From the NCBI RefSeq assembly GCF_014200455.1, contig NZ_JACHBW010000007.1, positions 1 through 64,000 on the forward strand: a DNA stretch of 64,000 bases, written 5' to 3'. The stretch is from Paraburkholderia bannensis (GTDB lineage: Bacteria > Pseudomonadota > Gammaproteobacteria > Burkholderiales > Burkholderiaceae). This document shows, piece after piece, positions 9,395 through 19,333 of this stretch (position 1 is the first letter of the stretch; every line of letters starts with the position of its first letter). The translations under genes were made by a program, and so were the position numbers. The notes under the pieces are model-generated. The model did no database searches and was not told the DNA's origin. It worked only from the letters and a program-made list of their open reading frames with translations.

Positions 9395-9952
9395 ATGAGC
9401 GATAACACTTACGCGCACGACCCCCGGGTCGCGAGCGATCTGTTCGCGTCCGGCGAGGGCAACCTGTTCCAGCGCGTTATGCAGATGAAGCATGATGACC
9501 AGCAGCGCGACGCTGCGCGCACGGGCGAGGCGCATTCATCGAACGAGGAGGCCATGAGCCTGTTTGCGACCGTCAGTCCGAACATCGTCCAGTCGATTCG
9601 CGCGTTCCGCGTGCAGGATCTGGCCGACGAGGCGCAGCGCCTGCAGGAGCATTTCCTCTATGCGTTCTGCGCGAACGCGCAAACCAAGCAGGAAGTGCTG
9701 GAAACGATCGCCACATCGTTTCTGTTTCCGAAGCATTTTGGCAAGAACTACGACGGGCTCTACGACTGCCTGACGGACATGGTGCAGAAAGCGGGCGAGC
9801 AGCCCGGCTTCGTGGTCGTGCTCGAAGGCTTGCCGATCGCGCAGAAGTTCGACAAGGACGGCCGCGAGACGCTGCTCGACGTGTTCCGCGAAGCTTCGGA
9901 GTACTGGGCTGAGCGCAAGGTGCCGTTCCGCGTGTTTTATTCGTTCGCCTGA
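9395..9952 (+). CDS. Barstar-family ribonuclease inhibitor
   Basis: 185 residues from the ATG at 9395 (GGGAAGAG upstream). The C-terminal ~95 residues align with barstar: FPKHFGKNYDGLYDCLTDM corresponds to the helix that plugs the barnase active site, followed by FVVVLEG and ETLLDVFREASEYW. Barstar itself is ~90 residues; here ~90 extra N-terminal residues precede the fold (HDDQQRDAARTGEAHSSNEE and an AFRVQDLADEAQRLQEH segment). There is no signal peptide, so it would neutralise RNase retained in the cytoplasm. Order and spacing with the RNase gene indicate an operon ended by the terminator at 10003. Confidence 0.9.
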   Translation: MSDNTYAHDPRVASDLFASGEGNLFQRVMQMKHDDQQRDAARTGEAHSSNEEAMSLFATVSPNIVQSIRAFRVQDLADEAQRLQEHFLYAFCANAQTKQEVLETIATSFLFPKHFGKNYDGLYDCLTDMVQKAGEQPGFVVVLEGLPIAQKFDKDGRETLLDVFREASEYWAERKVPFRVFYSFA

Positions 9953-10002
9953 ACGCTTGCAGCAAGACCGATAACGTCGTATTCCTGCGACAAAAAAACA
10001 CA

Positions 10003-10043
10003 GGCCCGCCGGTCGTCGCGACCGGCGGGCCTTGTCATTTTTA
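10003..10043. terminator. Bidirectional terminator between barstar and rsmE
   Basis: An 11-bp stem GGCCCGCCGGT / ACCGGCGGGCC, extendable by CG pairs in the loop, is flanked by an A-run on the left (9992-9998) and T residues on the right (10038-10042). It can serve both convergent transcripts. Confidence 0.85.
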
Positions 10044-10096
10044 CCTGCCTGGCGTGTGGCCAAGGGATCGGGGGACAGCGGATCACCAAACGCGGA

Positions 10097-10837
10097 TCAC
10101 CAACCGCCCCAGCGGGCGGCGAGGGCCGCCAGGACCGCGATTCCGGCGGTCTCAGTGCGCAGCACGCGGGGCCCAAGACCCACGGCGATAAAGCCGTGAT
10201 CGAGCGCCGCGGCTTCTTCCGGCGATGAAAAGCCGCCTTCCGGACCGACCAGCACGGTGATTTCGCCGAGCGGCGGGGTGTTCGGCAGCGTGGCGAACGA
10301 TACGTTCGCGCGCGGCGAGAGCAGCACGCGCAGTTCGCCGTCACCCGGCGTCTTGGGCAGCGAGCCCAGCCACGTGCCGATTTCGCGCGTAGGCGCGACT
10401 TCCGGCATGCGGTTGCGGCCGCACTGCTCGCACGACGCCTGCACGATGCGCTGCCAGTGCGCCTGACGGCGCACGGCGCGATCGCCCGAGAGGCGCACGA
10501 CGCTGCGCGAGGTGGTGAGCGGCACGAAGCTCGTTGCACCAAGCTCGACGGCCTTTTCGATCAGCCAGTCCATCTTGTCGCTGCCGGCGATGCCTTGCGC
10601 GAGCGTCAGGCGGTACGGCGGTTCGGTTTCGATATCGCGGAACGGGCCGACGCGCACCTGGGTGTCGCGGCGTTCCATGGAAATGATTTCGGCGCTGAAT
10701 TCTCCGCCCACGCCGTTGAACAGCACGATGGTGTCGCCGGGCTGCAGGCGCAGCACCTGGACGTGTCGCGTGACTTCGTCGGGGAGGGTAAAGACGTCGC
10801 CGGACTGTAGGGAGTTGCCGACGAAAAAGCGGGGCAT
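10097..10837 (-). CDS. rsmE: 16S rRNA (uracil1498-N3)-methyltransferase
   Basis: 246 residues from the ATG at 10837 (MPRFFVG), where the conserved family N-terminus begins; a frame extension to 10924 is not homologous-looking. Motifs are the PUA-like N-terminal part (PRFFVGNSL), QGIAGSDKMDWLIEKAVELGA, and the C-terminal SPOUT knot with VLVGPEGGFSSPE and LGPRVLRTETAG, where S-adenosylmethionine binds. It methylates U1498 of 16S rRNA. The VOC gene starts a minus-strand pair with a 19-base gap, so they are probably co-transcribed. Confidence 0.96.
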   Translation of the reverse strand: MPRFFVGNSLQSGDVFTLPDEVTRHVQVLRLQPGDTIVLFNGVGGEFSAEIISMERRDTQVRVGPFRDIETEPPYRLTLAQGIAGSDKMDWLIEKAVELGATSFVPLTTSRSVVRLSGDRAVRRQAHWQRIVQASCEQCGRNRMPEVAPTREIGTWLGSLPKTPGDGELRVLLSPRANVSFATLPNTPPLGEITVLVGPEGGFSSPEEAAALDHGFIAVGLGPRVLRTETAGIAVLAALAARWGGW

Positions 10838-10856
10838 AAGACAGGTTCTCATTGCT

Positions 10857-11270
10857 TCATGACAGATGGCGAGCAAGCGCCCAGCGGTAACCGTCGAGGT
10901 CTTCGACCTGAGCGAAACGGTCACCCCAGAACTGGTCCTGCGGCTCGCTCAACGATTTCGCGCCGGCGTCGAGCGCCCGCGCATATACCGCGTCGACATT
11001 ATCGACGTAAAGATAAAAGGACTGGGGGGCGATCGCGTCCGAGCTCTTCGGCGTGCGGGCCGTCGAACCGAAAGCGCCCTCCGGCGCGAACATCACGATC
11101 AGCTGATCGTGATAGGTCATTTCCACATGCATCACCGCGCCCTCGTCCTCCACGCTGTCGCGTACCGCAAAGCCGAAGGCCGCTTCGAAGAAAGCAATCG
11201 CGGCGCGCGCATCGCGCACCGTGAGATACGGCGTCAGCCACGGCACGCCTGCGGGGCGGGGTGGGGTCAT
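10857..11270 (-). CDS. VOC (glyoxalase/bleomycin-resistance) superfamily protein
   Basis: 137 residues, one complete VOC module: PYLTVRDARAAIAFFEAAFGF, then MHVEMTYHDQLIVMFAPEG, SFYLYVDNVDAVYARALDAGAK and the terminal FWGDRFAQVEDLDGYRWALA. These correspond to two beta-alpha-beta-beta-beta units that normally form a metal site in a dimer. The PhnB-like subgroup is the closest match by eye. Substrate is unknown. It precedes rsmE on the same strand. Confidence 0.85.
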   Translation of the reverse strand: MTPPRPAGVPWLTPYLTVRDARAAIAFFEAAFGFAVRDSVEDEGAVMHVEMTYHDQLIVMFAPEGAFGSTARTPKSSDAIAPQSFYLYVDNVDAVYARALDAGAKSLSEPQDQFWGDRFAQVEDLDGYRWALARHLS

Positions 11271-11378
11271 CGGGGCTCTCCAGATCAGGTTACGGGCAGG
11301 TGGTAGTCAGCCGGATGCTTGAACTGGCGGCACGCAAACAAATGTAACGAACCAGACAATTCTGCAATCTTGCGCATC

Positions 11379-12257
11379 CTAAAGCTGTAGGAATTGACCT
11401 AATTTATCGCGGAACATTTGCGGCGCAGCGAGGAGTGTCGCATGCAGCCGCGCGTCGTAAAAGCGCAAGCCCTCCAGCTCTCGCTCCTGTATGCGGGCCG
11501 TCAACATCGCCTCAGACTGCGCCACGGGGTCGATGTGGTCGCTTGCCACGGCCATCAGCCAGAACGAGCCGTAGAGCGGCACCCAGGCACCCAGCGGCCT
11601 CACGATCGCAAATGCCGTGCGTAAGCCGTCTAGCAGCGCGCCTACGCGCGCTGTGTGATACAGCGGCGAGCCGAGGTGAAGCGAAACGAGGGCATCTTCG
11701 CTCATGATGCGTTTGAGCGCGGCGTAGAACGGCGGCGCATAAAGTCCGGCAGCGGGCGAATCCGGCGGCGTCAGATCGAAGACGACCAGATCGAAGGGCA
11801 AGGCGTGATGGTCTGCCGAGGCCTTTGCGACGAAATCGGCGGCGTCGCCGATCACCAGTTCCACGCGCGGATCGTCGAACGCGCCGCCGCGCACCTCCGG
11901 CAGGTAGTCGGCGGTTAGACGCACGACATCGGCGTCCAGCTCGGCGACCACGATGCGCTCGATGCCGGGATGACGCAGCAGCTGGCGCGCCGCGCCGCCA
12001 TCGCCACCGCCCAGCACGAGCGCGGCGCGCGGCGCCGGATGCGAGAGCGCGGCCACGTGCGTCATGCACTCGTGATAGATGAACTCGTCACCGGCCGAAG
12101 TCATCGGGCGTGCGTCCAGCGCGAACAGGCAACCGAGCTGCGGCGTGTCCCAGACCTCGATGTGTTGCCACGGAGAATCTGCGCAGGCGAGCAGGCGCGC
12201 GCCGGGAAAGCCGTAGACGGCGTCGGCGCAGGGGTGAAAGAGGAGCGGGGCGGTCAC
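11379..12257 (-). CDS. speE: Polyamine aminopropyltransferase (spermidine synthase family)
   Basis: 292 residues. The methyltransferase-like fold is marked by [18 protein letters not shown] (GGGDGG at residues 83-88), the acidic residue of [17 protein letters not shown] and [14 protein letters not shown], which matches the catalytic region of aminopropyltransferases; the N-terminal strand region ([29 protein letters not shown]) is also typical. It transfers aminopropyl from decarboxylated SAM to putrescine or a related amine. It faces tkt divergently across a 407-bp gap. The exact amine acceptor cannot be told from sequence. Confidence 0.88.
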   Translation of the reverse strand: MTAPLLFHPCADAVYGFPGARLLACADSPWQHIEVWDTPQLGCLFALDARPMTSAGDEFIYHECMTHVAALSHPAPRAALVLGGGDGGAARQLLRHPGIERIVVAELDADVVRLTADYLPEVRGGAFDDPRVELVIGDAADFVAKASADHHALPFDLVVFDLTPPDSPAAGLYAPPFYAALKRIMSEDALVSLHLGSPLYHTARVGALLDGLRTAFAIVRPLGAWVPLYGSFWLMAVASDHIDPVAQSEAMLTARIQERELEGLRFYDARLHATLLAAPQMFRDKLGQFLQL

Positions 12258-12664
12258 GGCGGCGGTCGTCGAAGGGGAAATCGACGCAAAAATGGGGCGA
12301 TAGCCGCATTATACGGACGCCTGTCAGGCCGGCTTTTCGTGTGCCGGCCGCCCGCTGCCGGTCCGTTGCCCGCCGGTTGCTTGCCCGTTGCCCGCCGTCG
12401 GCGCCCGTCGGCGTTTTCCGACGCGGGCCACGCCTCGAAGCCAGGGAAAAGCCGCATGTTCTGTTAGAATGTCGCCCTTTGCAGCCCTGTCCGTTTGCTC
12501 TGCCGTTTCGCGTCTTGCTGGCGCCGCATCGCGCGCCGGACGGAGCGTTGCCGAGCTTCCGGAACCGTCCGCTGCTGTGCGCCCGCCGTTTTGCTCCGAT
12601 CGTTTTGATCCGACAAAAACTGCCCGCCCACGCCGCTTTTTGCACTCGTTCCTCCGGACTCGAC
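12258..12664. other. Divergent speE-tkt intergenic region
   Basis: 407 bases without a convincing gene. A -10-like TAGAAT at 12465-12470, ~195 bases before tkt, is the best promoter trace but has no good -35. A short segment around 12350-12410 repeats the heptamer TTGCCCG and related GC-rich words. Long frames that cross the region on both strands look like high-GC open frames rather than genes. Confidence 0.4.
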
Positions 12665-14707
12665 ATGACGACTTCGTCTTCCGCCTCCCCCGCAACCACC
12701 ACGTTGATGGCCAACGCGATCCGCGCGCTGTCCATGGACGCCGTTCAGCAAGCGAATTCCGGCCACCCGGGCATGCCCATGGGCATGGCCGAAATCGCCG
12801 TCGCACTGTGGGGCCGCCATCTGCGCCACAACCCGACGAACCCCCACTGGAGCGACCGCGACCGCTTCGTGCTGTCGAACGGCCACGGCTCGATGCTGCT
12901 GTACTCGCTGCTGCATCTGACCGGCTACGACCTGCCGATCGAAGAGCTGAAGAACTTCCGCCAGATGCACTCGAAGACGCCGGGTCACCCGGAATTCGGC
13001 ATCACGCCGGGCGTCGAGACCACTACGGGCCCGCTCGGCCAGGGTCTGGCGAACGCGGTCGGCATGGCGCTGGCTGAAGCGCTGCTCGCCGCCGAGTTCA
13101 ACAAGGCCGACGCGAAGATCGTCGATCACCACACCTACGTGTTCCTTGGCGACGGCTGCCTGATGGAAGGCATCTCGCACGAAGCCTGCTCGCTGGCCGG
13201 CACGCTCAAGCTGAACAAGCTGATCGCGCTGTACGACGACAACGGCATCTCGATCGACGGTCACGTCGAACACTGGTTCCACGACGACACCCCTAAGCGC
13301 TTCGAAGCCTACGGCTGGAACGTGATCCCGGGCGTGAACGGCCACGATGTGGACGCGGTGGACGCGGCCATCGCCCAGGCGAAGGCATCGGACAAGCCCA
13401 CGCTGATCTGCTGCAAGACGCAGATCGGCCACGGCGCGCCCACCAAGGCAGGCGGCCACGACGTGCACGGCGCACCGCTGGGCGGCGAAGAAATCGCCAA
13501 GTGGCGCGAAGCGGCCGGCTGGAAGTGGGAGCCGTTCGTCGTGCCGCAGGAAGTCTACGCAGACTGGGATTCGAAGGCCACGGGCGCGAAGCTCGAAGCC
13601 GAATGGAACGAATCGTTCGGCGCGTACAAGTCGAAGTACCCGCAGGAAGCTGCTGAATTCGAGCGCCGCATGGCTGGCAAGCTGCCCGCCGACTGGGCGC
13701 AGAAGGCTGCTGAAATCGTCGCCGGTGCGGATTCGCGCAAGGAAACCGTCGCTACGCGCAAGGCGTCGCAGCAGGCCATCGAAGGCCTGGCCGCAGCGCT
13801 GCCGGAACTGCTCGGCGGCTCGGCCGACCTGACCGGCTCGAACCTGACCAACTGGAAGGCTTCGAAGCCCGTGCGTGCGGCCAAGGATGGCGAAAGCGGC
13901 ATCGAGTGGGGCAATCACGTCAACTACGGCGTGCGTGAATTCGGCATGAGCGCCGCGCTCAACGGCCTCACGCTGCACGGCGGCTACAAGGCCTTCGGCG
14001 GCACCTTCCTGACGTTCTCGGACTACAGCCGCAACGCGCTGCGCGTGGCCGCGCTGATGAAGTGCCCGTCGATCTTCGTGTTCACGCACGACTCGATCGG
14101 TCTGGGCGAAGACGGCCCGACCCACCAGTCGATCGAACAGGTGCCGAGCCTGCGCCTGATCCCGAACATGACGCTCTGGCGTCCGGCCGACACGGTCGAA
14201 ACGGCGGTGGCCTGGACCGAGTCGATCGCGCATCACGGCCCGTCGTCGCTGATCTTCAGCCGTCAGAACCTGCAGTTCAACGAACGCACCGACGCGCAGA
14301 TCGCCAACATCGCCAAGGGTGGCTACGTTCTGAAGGACTGGAACGACGACATCCCGAGCCGCAAGATCATCCTGATCGCCACGGGTTCGGAAGTCGAACT
14401 GGCGATGAAGGCCGTCGAGGCGCTGCAACGCGAAGGTATCGGCGCTCGCGTGGTGTCCATGCCGTCGACCAACGTGTTCGACCGCCAGGACGCCGAGTAC
14501 AAGGAGCGCGTGCTGCCCAAAGGTGTGCGCCGCGTCGCGATCGAGGCGGCGCAGGGCGACTTCTGGCGCAAATACGTGGGCCTCGAAGGCGGCGTCGTGA
14601 GCATCGACACCTTCGGCGAATCGGCTCCGGCTGGCGTGCTGTTCAAGCACTTCGGCTTCACGGTCGAAAACGTCGTCGCGACGGCCAAGGCCGCGCTCGA
14701 CAACTAA
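12665..14707 (+). CDS. tkt: Transketolase
   Basis: 680 residues from the ATG at 12665 ([14 protein letters not shown]); the frame is open 555 bases further upstream but that stretch is not conserved-looking. Thiamine-diphosphate motifs are clear: [47 protein letters not shown] and the cofactor motif GDGCLMEG (Gly162 onward). The pyrimidine domain shows [19 protein letters not shown] and [18 protein letters not shown]. It exchanges C2 units in the pentose-phosphate and Calvin pathways. gap follows in the same orientation, a frequent pairing in this group; the two may be co-transcribed in part. Confidence 0.97.
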   Translation: MTTSSSASPATTTLMANAIRALSMDAVQQANSGHPGMPMGMAEIAVALWGRHLRHNPTNPHWSDRDRFVLSNGHGSMLLYSLLHLTGYDLPIEELKNFRQMHSKTPGHPEFGITPGVETTTGPLGQGLANAVGMALAEALLAAEFNKADAKIVDHHTYVFLGDGCLMEGISHEACSLAGTLKLNKLIALYDDNGISIDGHVEHWFHDDTPKRFEAYGWNVIPGVNGHDVDAVDAAIAQAKASDKPTLICCKTQIGHGAPTKAGGHDVHGAPLGGEEIAKWREAAGWKWEPFVVPQEVYADWDSKATGAKLEAEWNESFGAYKSKYPQEAAEFERRMAGKLPADWAQKAAEIVAGADSRKETVATRKASQQAIEGLAAALPELLGGSADLTGSNLTNWKASKPVRAAKDGESGIEWGNHVNYGVREFGMSAALNGLTLHGGYKAFGGTFLTFSDYSRNALRVAALMKCPSIFVFTHDSIGLGEDGPTHQSIEQVPSLRLIPNMTLWRPADTVETAVAWTESIAHHGPSSLIFSRQNLQFNERTDAQIANIAKGGYVLKDWNDDIPSRKIILIATGSEVELAMKAVEALQREGIGARVVSMPSTNVFDRQDAEYKERVLPKGVRRVAIEAAQGDFWRKYVGLEGGVVSIDTFGESAPAGVLFKHFGFTVENVVATAKAALDN

Positions 14708-14719
14708 GCATGACTTCTA

Positions 14720-14746
14720 CGGGCTCGCCTTCTGGCGGGCCCGTTT
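14720..14746 (+). terminator. Weak terminator-like hairpin after tkt
   Basis: Stem GGGCTCGCC / GGCGGGCCC (one T-G pair) with a TTCT loop, extended by a C-G pair, followed only by GTTTG. The short T-tract suggests partial termination between tkt and gap. Confidence 0.45.
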
Positions 14747-14846
14747 GCCGTGTACGCCTGGCCCACGGTAGTCGAGCCGTCACGAGCGGCCGGACAGGGT
14801 GCAACACGGTGCGGTATCAGAATTTTTTACCATCAGGAGATAAACC

Positions 14847-15857
14847 ATGACGATTCGCGTCGCTATCAACGGCTACGGCCGCATCGGCCGCAACACGCTT
14901 CGCGCCTTCTACGAGAACGGCAAGAAGCACGACATCCAGATCATCGCGATCAACGACCTGGGTGACGCGAAGACCAACGCGCATCTGACGCAGTACGACA
15001 CGGCGCACGGCAAGTTCCCGGGCGAAGTCTCGGTGGACGGCGACTACCTCGTCGTCAACGGCGACCGTATCCGCGTGCTGGCCAACCGCAACCCGGCAGA
15101 ACTGCCGTGGGGCGAGCTGGGCGTCGACATCGTGTTCGAATGCACGGGCTTCTTCACCACCAAGGAAAAGGCTAGCGCCCACCTGAAGGGCGGCGCGAAG
15201 AAGGTCATCATTTCGGCGCCGGGCGGCAAGGACGTCGACGCGACCATCGTCTACGGCGTAAACCACCATGTGCTGAAGTCGACCGACACGGTCATCTCGA
15301 ACGCATCGTGCACGACCAACTGCCTGGCACCGCTCGTCAAGCCGCTGAACGACAAGATCGGCCTGGAATCGGGTCTGATGACGACGATCCACGCTTACAC
15401 GAACGACCAGGTCCTGACGGACGTCTACCACGAAGACCTGCGCCGCGCGCGTTCGGCCACGCATAGCCAGATCCCGGCGAAGACGGGCGCGGCATCGGCT
15501 GTCGGCCTCGTGCTGCCGGAACTGAACGGCAAGCTGGACGGCTACGCCATCCGAGTTCCGACCATCAACGTGTCGATCGTCGACCTGTCGTTCATCGCCA
15601 AGCGCGACACGACGGTCGAAGAAGTCAACGCGATCATGAAGGAAGCGTCGGAAGGCTCGCTCAAGGGCATCCTGGGCTACAACACCGCGCCGCTGGTGTC
15701 GATCGACTTCAACCACAACCCGGCATCGTCGACGTTCGACGCCACGCTGACCAAGGTCTCGGGCCGTCTGGTCAAGGTGTCGAGCTGGTACGACAACGAG
15801 TGGGGCTTCTCGAACCGCATGCTGGACACGGCTGTTGCTCTCGCGAACGCGAAGTAA
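14847..15857 (+). CDS. gap: Glyceraldehyde-3-phosphate dehydrogenase
   Basis: 336 residues from the ATG at 14847, preceded by AGGAGA. The Rossmann motif [16 protein letters not shown] starts the protein. The catalytic cysteine is Cys155 in [13 protein letters not shown], with the downstream elements [23 protein letters not shown] and [13 protein letters not shown]. It is the glycolytic/gluconeogenic NAD-dependent enzyme type I. It ends at a strong terminator that also faces fur. Confidence 0.97.
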   Translation: MTIRVAINGYGRIGRNTLRAFYENGKKHDIQIIAINDLGDAKTNAHLTQYDTAHGKFPGEVSVDGDYLVVNGDRIRVLANRNPAELPWGELGVDIVFECTGFFTTKEKASAHLKGGAKKVIISAPGGKDVDATIVYGVNHHVLKSTDTVISNASCTTNCLAPLVKPLNDKIGLESGLMTTIHAYTNDQVLTDVYHEDLRRARSATHSQIPAKTGAASAVGLVLPELNGKLDGYAIRVPTINVSIVDLSFIAKRDTTVEEVNAIMKEASEGSLKGILGYNTAPLVSIDFNHNPASSTFDATLTKVSGRLVKVSSWYDNEWGFSNRMLDTAVALANAK

Positions 15858-15876
15858 GCCTTTTCAGACCGACGTA

Positions 15877-15906
15877 CAAAAAAACCGCCTCAAGGGGCGG
15901 TTTTTT
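15877..15906. terminator. Bidirectional terminator between gap and fur
   Basis: A-run, stem AAAACCGCC / GGCGGTTTT with a 6-nt loop (TCAAGG), and T-run. The symmetry of A- and T-runs lets it work for both convergent genes. Confidence 0.9.
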
Positions 15907-15956
15907 CTTGCTGCAACTTACAGGAAAGGCAATTCCATGCCGCGACCGGGCATCCT

Positions 15957-16385
15957 TCAATGCTTGCGGTGCGGGCAATTTTCCTTGGTGCATGCACCGT
16001 ACAGCGCGAGCGCGTGCTCCTGAAGCTTGAAGCCGCGCTCGTTGGCGATCATCTGCTGGCGCTTTTCGATTTCGGGGTCGAAGAATTCCTCGACCAGACC
16101 GCAATCGAGGCACACCAGGTGATCGTGATGGCTGCCTTCGTTGAGTTCGAAGACGGCCTTACCCGATTCGAAGTTGCTGCGGGTGAGCAGGCCAGCCTGC
16201 TCGAACTGCGTTAGAACCCGGTAAACCGTGGCGAGGCCGATGTCCAGCTCCTCGTTCAGCAGGTTCCGATACACGTCCTCGGCGGTGAGGTGACGCACGG
16301 GGCTGTGCTGAAAAATCTCCAGGATCTTGAGGCGAGGTAAGGTCGCCTTGAGGCCGATGTTCTTGAGATCGGTTGGATTGGTCAT
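15957..16385 (-). CDS. fur: Ferric uptake regulator
   Basis: 142 residues, full length. The winged-helix DNA-binding part includes [23 protein letters not shown] and [18 protein letters not shown]. The metal-binding dimerisation part has [11 protein letters not shown] (His86, His87, His89, Cys92, Cys95) and a C-terminal Cys132/Cys137 pair near HRKH. It represses iron-uptake genes when loaded with Fe(II). bamE is transcribed divergently 154 bases away, a common beta-proteobacterial arrangement. Confidence 0.97.
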   Translation of the reverse strand: MTNPTDLKNIGLKATLPRLKILEIFQHSPVRHLTAEDVYRNLLNEELDIGLATVYRVLTQFEQAGLLTRSNFESGKAVFELNEGSHHDHLVCLDCGLVEEFFDPEIEKRQQMIANERGFKLQEHALALYGACTKENCPHRKH

Positions 16386-16539
16386 GACGATAAGTCCCTG
16401 GAGTACAATGCTGGGTTCTTATGTTAATGCGTTTTTGCCGTTACGGGCATCTTCGGCAGAACTTCGAACGAACTTCTACAGAACACGCGCGGCTTAGCGA
16501 AAAGCCCGCACGGTGAGGGAAATGATTCCAGAATTCACT

Positions 16540-17445
16540 ATGATCGGCCGACGCATGAATGGCGGCCGCCTGGCGTGCACCCTGCTGGCTGCGGCCGCGT
16601 TCGCGGCGCTCGCCGGTTGTTCCACTTATGACAGCCTGACGCAGCGCGTCGCCCAGAGCATCACGCCGTATCGCATCACGATCGTTCAGGGTAACTTCGT
16701 TTCGGCGGAAGCCGCGGCGCAGATGAAGCTCGGCATGTCGCGCGCGGACGTCAAGCAGCTGCTCGGCACGCCGCTCCTGACCGACATGTTCCATGCGAAC
16801 CGCTGGGACTACGTCTTCTACTTCAAGCGCGGCTCGACCGCCGTGGTCCAGCAGCGCGACTTCGTCGTGATGTTCGACGGCGATCGCGTGTCCAGCTGGT
16901 CGGGAGGCGAAGATCTGCCGTCCAACCTCGAACTGCTCGCGGAAATCGACGGCGACAAGCTCGGCAAGAAGTACAAGGCTGCTGCTGCCGCGGCTGCCGC
17001 GTCGGGTGCTACGGCGGCTTCGGCGCCTGCGGTCAGCGCGGTTGGCGCCAATGGCCCGAGCGTGCCCGATACGGTCCGCACGCCCACTTCGGAACTGGGC
17101 AACGCCACCTCGCAGCTGCCGCTGGATCCGAACGCGCAAGCCGCCGCCGCGGCCAACCGCGCGACGGACGCCGTGCAGACGCCGTCGGGGCTGACGCCGT
17201 CGGTGCGCGCCGGCACGCCGACTTCCTCGGCGCTGCCGCCGAACGTGGGCACGATGCCCGCGCAGGTCCAGCTGCATCGTTCGCCGCCGCCGCAGATCCA
17301 GGGCGTGCCGCAATCGAACCCGGTCGGCCCGACCGCGGGCGCGCAGGGCACCGGCGATTCCAACGCCGCCGTGCTGCCGCCGTCGCACAATTCGCCGCTC
17401 ACCGCGCCTCCGCAGTTGCCGGCGTCGGGCGCGACGGGCAACTAA
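16540..17445 (+). CDS. bamE: Outer-membrane assembly lipoprotein BamE with long C-terminal tail
   Basis: From the ATG at 16540 (start uncertain; GTG 16513, ATG 16522 and ATG 16555 are in frame) 301 residues. A lipoprotein signal with lipobox LAGC puts the lipidated Cys at residue 27. The BamE/OmlA domain follows (~30-140): YRITIVQGNFVSAEAAAQMKLGM, SRADVKQLLGTPLLTDMFHANRWDYVFYF and VVMFDGDRV. Residues beyond ~145 form an Ala/Pro/Ser/Thr-rich low-complexity tail of ~150 residues, absent from the ~113-residue E. coli protein. It is part of the BAM complex that inserts outer-membrane proteins, which would include the adhesins of this window. It is divergent from fur. Confidence 0.93.
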   Translation: MIGRRMNGGRLACTLLAAAAFAALAGCSTYDSLTQRVAQSITPYRITIVQGNFVSAEAAAQMKLGMSRADVKQLLGTPLLTDMFHANRWDYVFYFKRGSTAVVQQRDFVVMFDGDRVSSWSGGEDLPSNLELLAEIDGDKLGKKYKAAAAAAAASGATAASAPAVSAVGANGPSVPDTVRTPTSELGNATSQLPLDPNAQAAAAANRATDAVQTPSGLTPSVRAGTPTSSALPPNVGTMPAQVQLHRSPPPQIQGVPQSNPVGPTAGAQGTGDSNAAVLPPSHNSPLTAPPQLPASGATGN

Positions 17446-17562
17446 GGTCGCCAGCGCCGGTTCCTGAGGGACGTTTCCTCCGGGCTGGCGCGGATCACTT
17501 TCAGCAAGGCCCGGCACGTCGCGGCGTAGTGCGAGATCGCGACAGATCGCGCCGGGCTCTCC

Positions 17563-17593
17563 CGCGGCGGCTTCGGCCGCCGCGTTCGTTTTA
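17563..17593 (+). terminator. Rho-independent terminator after bamE
   Basis: 9-bp GC stem CGCGGCGGC / GCCGCCGCG with TTCG tetraloop, followed by TTCGTTTTA. It separates bamE from dapB. Confidence 0.8.
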
Positions 17594-17687
17594 GCGTCTA
17601 TCCTTGGCAGCAACTATCTCGAAAACGTCCGTCTGACGGACGTGGCTCGCGAACAGGGCTGCCCGCCATACCTTCGCAGGAACCGTC

Positions 17688-18485
17688 ATGAAAATCGCAA
17701 TCGCCGGAGCGTCGGGCCGCATGGGCCGCATGCTGATCGAAACCGTTCTGAACACGCCAGACGTCACGCTTTCGGGCGCACTGGTGCGCAAGGGTTCGGC
17801 CTCCATCGGCCAGGACGCGGGCGCTTTCCTCGGCAAGGACACGGGCGTGCGCGTCACCGACGATATCGAGCAGGTTTTCGCCCAGAGCGACTGCCTGATC
17901 GATTTCACGCGTCCGGAGGGCACGCTCGCGCATCTGGAAGCGGCGCAGCGTCATGGCGTGAAGATGGTGATCGGCACGACCGGCTTCGACGCGCAGCAGA
18001 AGGCGCAGCTTGGCGCCGCCGCGCAGCAGGTGGGCATCGTGTTTGCGGCCAACATGAGCGTGGGCGTGAACGTGACGCTCAAGCTGCTCGAATACGCGGC
18101 GCAGTTCTTCGACAAGGGCTACGACATCGAAATCATCGAAGCGCACCACCGCCACAAGGTCGACGCGCCCTCGGGCACGGCGCTGGCGATGGGCGAAGCC
18201 GTGGCGAAGGCGCTCGGCCGCAATCTCGACGAGTGCGCCGTCTACGGCCGCGAAGGCGTGACCGGCGAGCGCGATCCGTCGACGATCGGGTTTTCGGCGA
18301 TTCGCGGCGGCGATATCGTGGGCGATCATACGGTGCTGTTCGCGGGCATCGGCGAGCGTATCGAGATCACCCACAAGTCGTCGAGCCGCCTCTCGTATGC
18401 GCAGGGCAGCGTGCGTGCGGCGCTGTTCCTGCAGGACAAGGCGAGCGGCCTGTACGATATGCAGGACGTGCTCGGTCTGAATTGA
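17688..18485 (+). CDS. dapB: 4-hydroxy-tetrahydrodipicolinate reductase
   Basis: 265 residues from the ATG at 17688. The nucleotide-binding motif [14 protein letters not shown] opens the protein; the catalytic/substrate segment [19 protein letters not shown] and the terminal [20 protein letters not shown] are diagnostic. It catalyses the NAD(P)H-dependent step after DapA in lysine and diaminopimelate synthesis. It begins a plus-strand run with exbB/exbD-like genes (gap 72 bases). Confidence 0.97.
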   Translation: MKIAIAGASGRMGRMLIETVLNTPDVTLSGALVRKGSASIGQDAGAFLGKDTGVRVTDDIEQVFAQSDCLIDFTRPEGTLAHLEAAQRHGVKMVIGTTGFDAQQKAQLGAAAQQVGIVFAANMSVGVNVTLKLLEYAAQFFDKGYDIEIIEAHHRHKVDAPSGTALAMGEAVAKALGRNLDECAVYGREGVTGERDPSTIGFSAIRGGDIVGDHTVLFAGIGERIEITHKSSSRLSYAQGSVRAALFLQDKASGLYDMQDVLGLN

Positions 18486-18557
18486 GGTTTGAACCGGGCC
18501 TGATCCAGCGATAAGCCCGGCGTGCTGACCGGGTGCTCAACCACCACGCGAGGTTCG

Positions 18558-19301
18558 ATGTCAGCGAGCAACGGAGTCATCCACTATCTGCAGACGAGCG
18601 ACGCTGTCACGCATGCGGTTGCGTGGGTGTTGCTGGCGATGTCGGTCGCGAGCTGGTGCTTCCTGATCGTGAAAAGCTGGGTGCTCGTGCGCGCAAAGCG
18701 CCAGGGACCGCGCGCGGTTGCGCGGTTCTGGCAGGCGCAAACCCTCGCGGAAGGCGTCAGCGCGATGCGCGTCATCGATCGGGAACGCGTGTTCCTGCCG
18801 CTCGCGCAAGCCGCGCTGGCGGTGATCGAAACGGACGCCGCAAGTGCGTTGCTCGCGCGCGTCGACCGCAACGAACGCGCGCTGCGCGCTTTGCGCGGCG
18901 CGCTCCAGGCTTCGCAGCGCAGGCTCGAATTCGGCCAGGTACTGCTGGCTTCGGTGGGCAGCACCGCGCCATTCGTGGGGCTGCTCGGCACCGTCTGGGG
19001 CATCTATCATGCGCTCGGCAGCATCGCCGCGAGCGGCCAGGCCATGATCGAAAACGTCGCCGGGCCGGTGGGCGAGGCGCTCATCATGACGGCATTCGGT
19101 CTCGTGGTGGCGATTCCGGCGGTACTGGCTTACAACATACTCGGGCGTCTCGCGCGGCAGATCGGCGACGATCTCGACGGTTTTGCGCACGATCTGCACG
19201 CTTTTGCCTGTGCGCCTGAAGAGAGCGCCGCGCCTCGCATGCACGCGCAACCCGCGCTGCCGGCGCGCAGCGAAGGCGTGACACGCGCCGGCGCGCTCTG
19301 A
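18558..19301 (+). CDS. MotA/TolQ/ExbB proton-channel family protein
   Basis: 247 residues from the ATG at 18558, preceded by GCGAGG; an upstream frame start at 18522 is less likely. An N-terminal transmembrane helix (HAVAWVLLAMSVASWCFLIV), a cytoplasmic helical region, and two further membrane helices including LLASVGSTAPFVGLLGTVWGIYHAL and ALIMTAFGLVVAIPAVLAYNIL match ExbB/TolQ; the GLLGTVWG block is the family signature. With the ExbD-like protein it would form a proton-driven motor that energises TonB or a similar transducer. No tonB is adjacent. exbB is the likely identity, but a Tol-type assignment cannot be excluded from this gene alone. Confidence 0.9.
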   Translation: MSASNGVIHYLQTSDAVTHAVAWVLLAMSVASWCFLIVKSWVLVRAKRQGPRAVARFWQAQTLAEGVSAMRVIDRERVFLPLAQAALAVIETDAASALLARVDRNERALRALRGALQASQRRLEFGQVLLASVGSTAPFVGLLGTVWGIYHALGSIAASGQAMIENVAGPVGEALIMTAFGLVVAIPAVLAYNILGRLARQIGDDLDGFAHDLHAFACAPEESAAPRMHAQPALPARSEGVTRAGAL

Positions 19302-19333
19302 ATCTGACTCTGACGCGCGAGGGAGTGACGCAC

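Noticed and set aside
12464..14650. 728-codon minus-strand frame
   Set aside because: Antisense shadow of tkt; no recognisable family and no ribosome-binding site.
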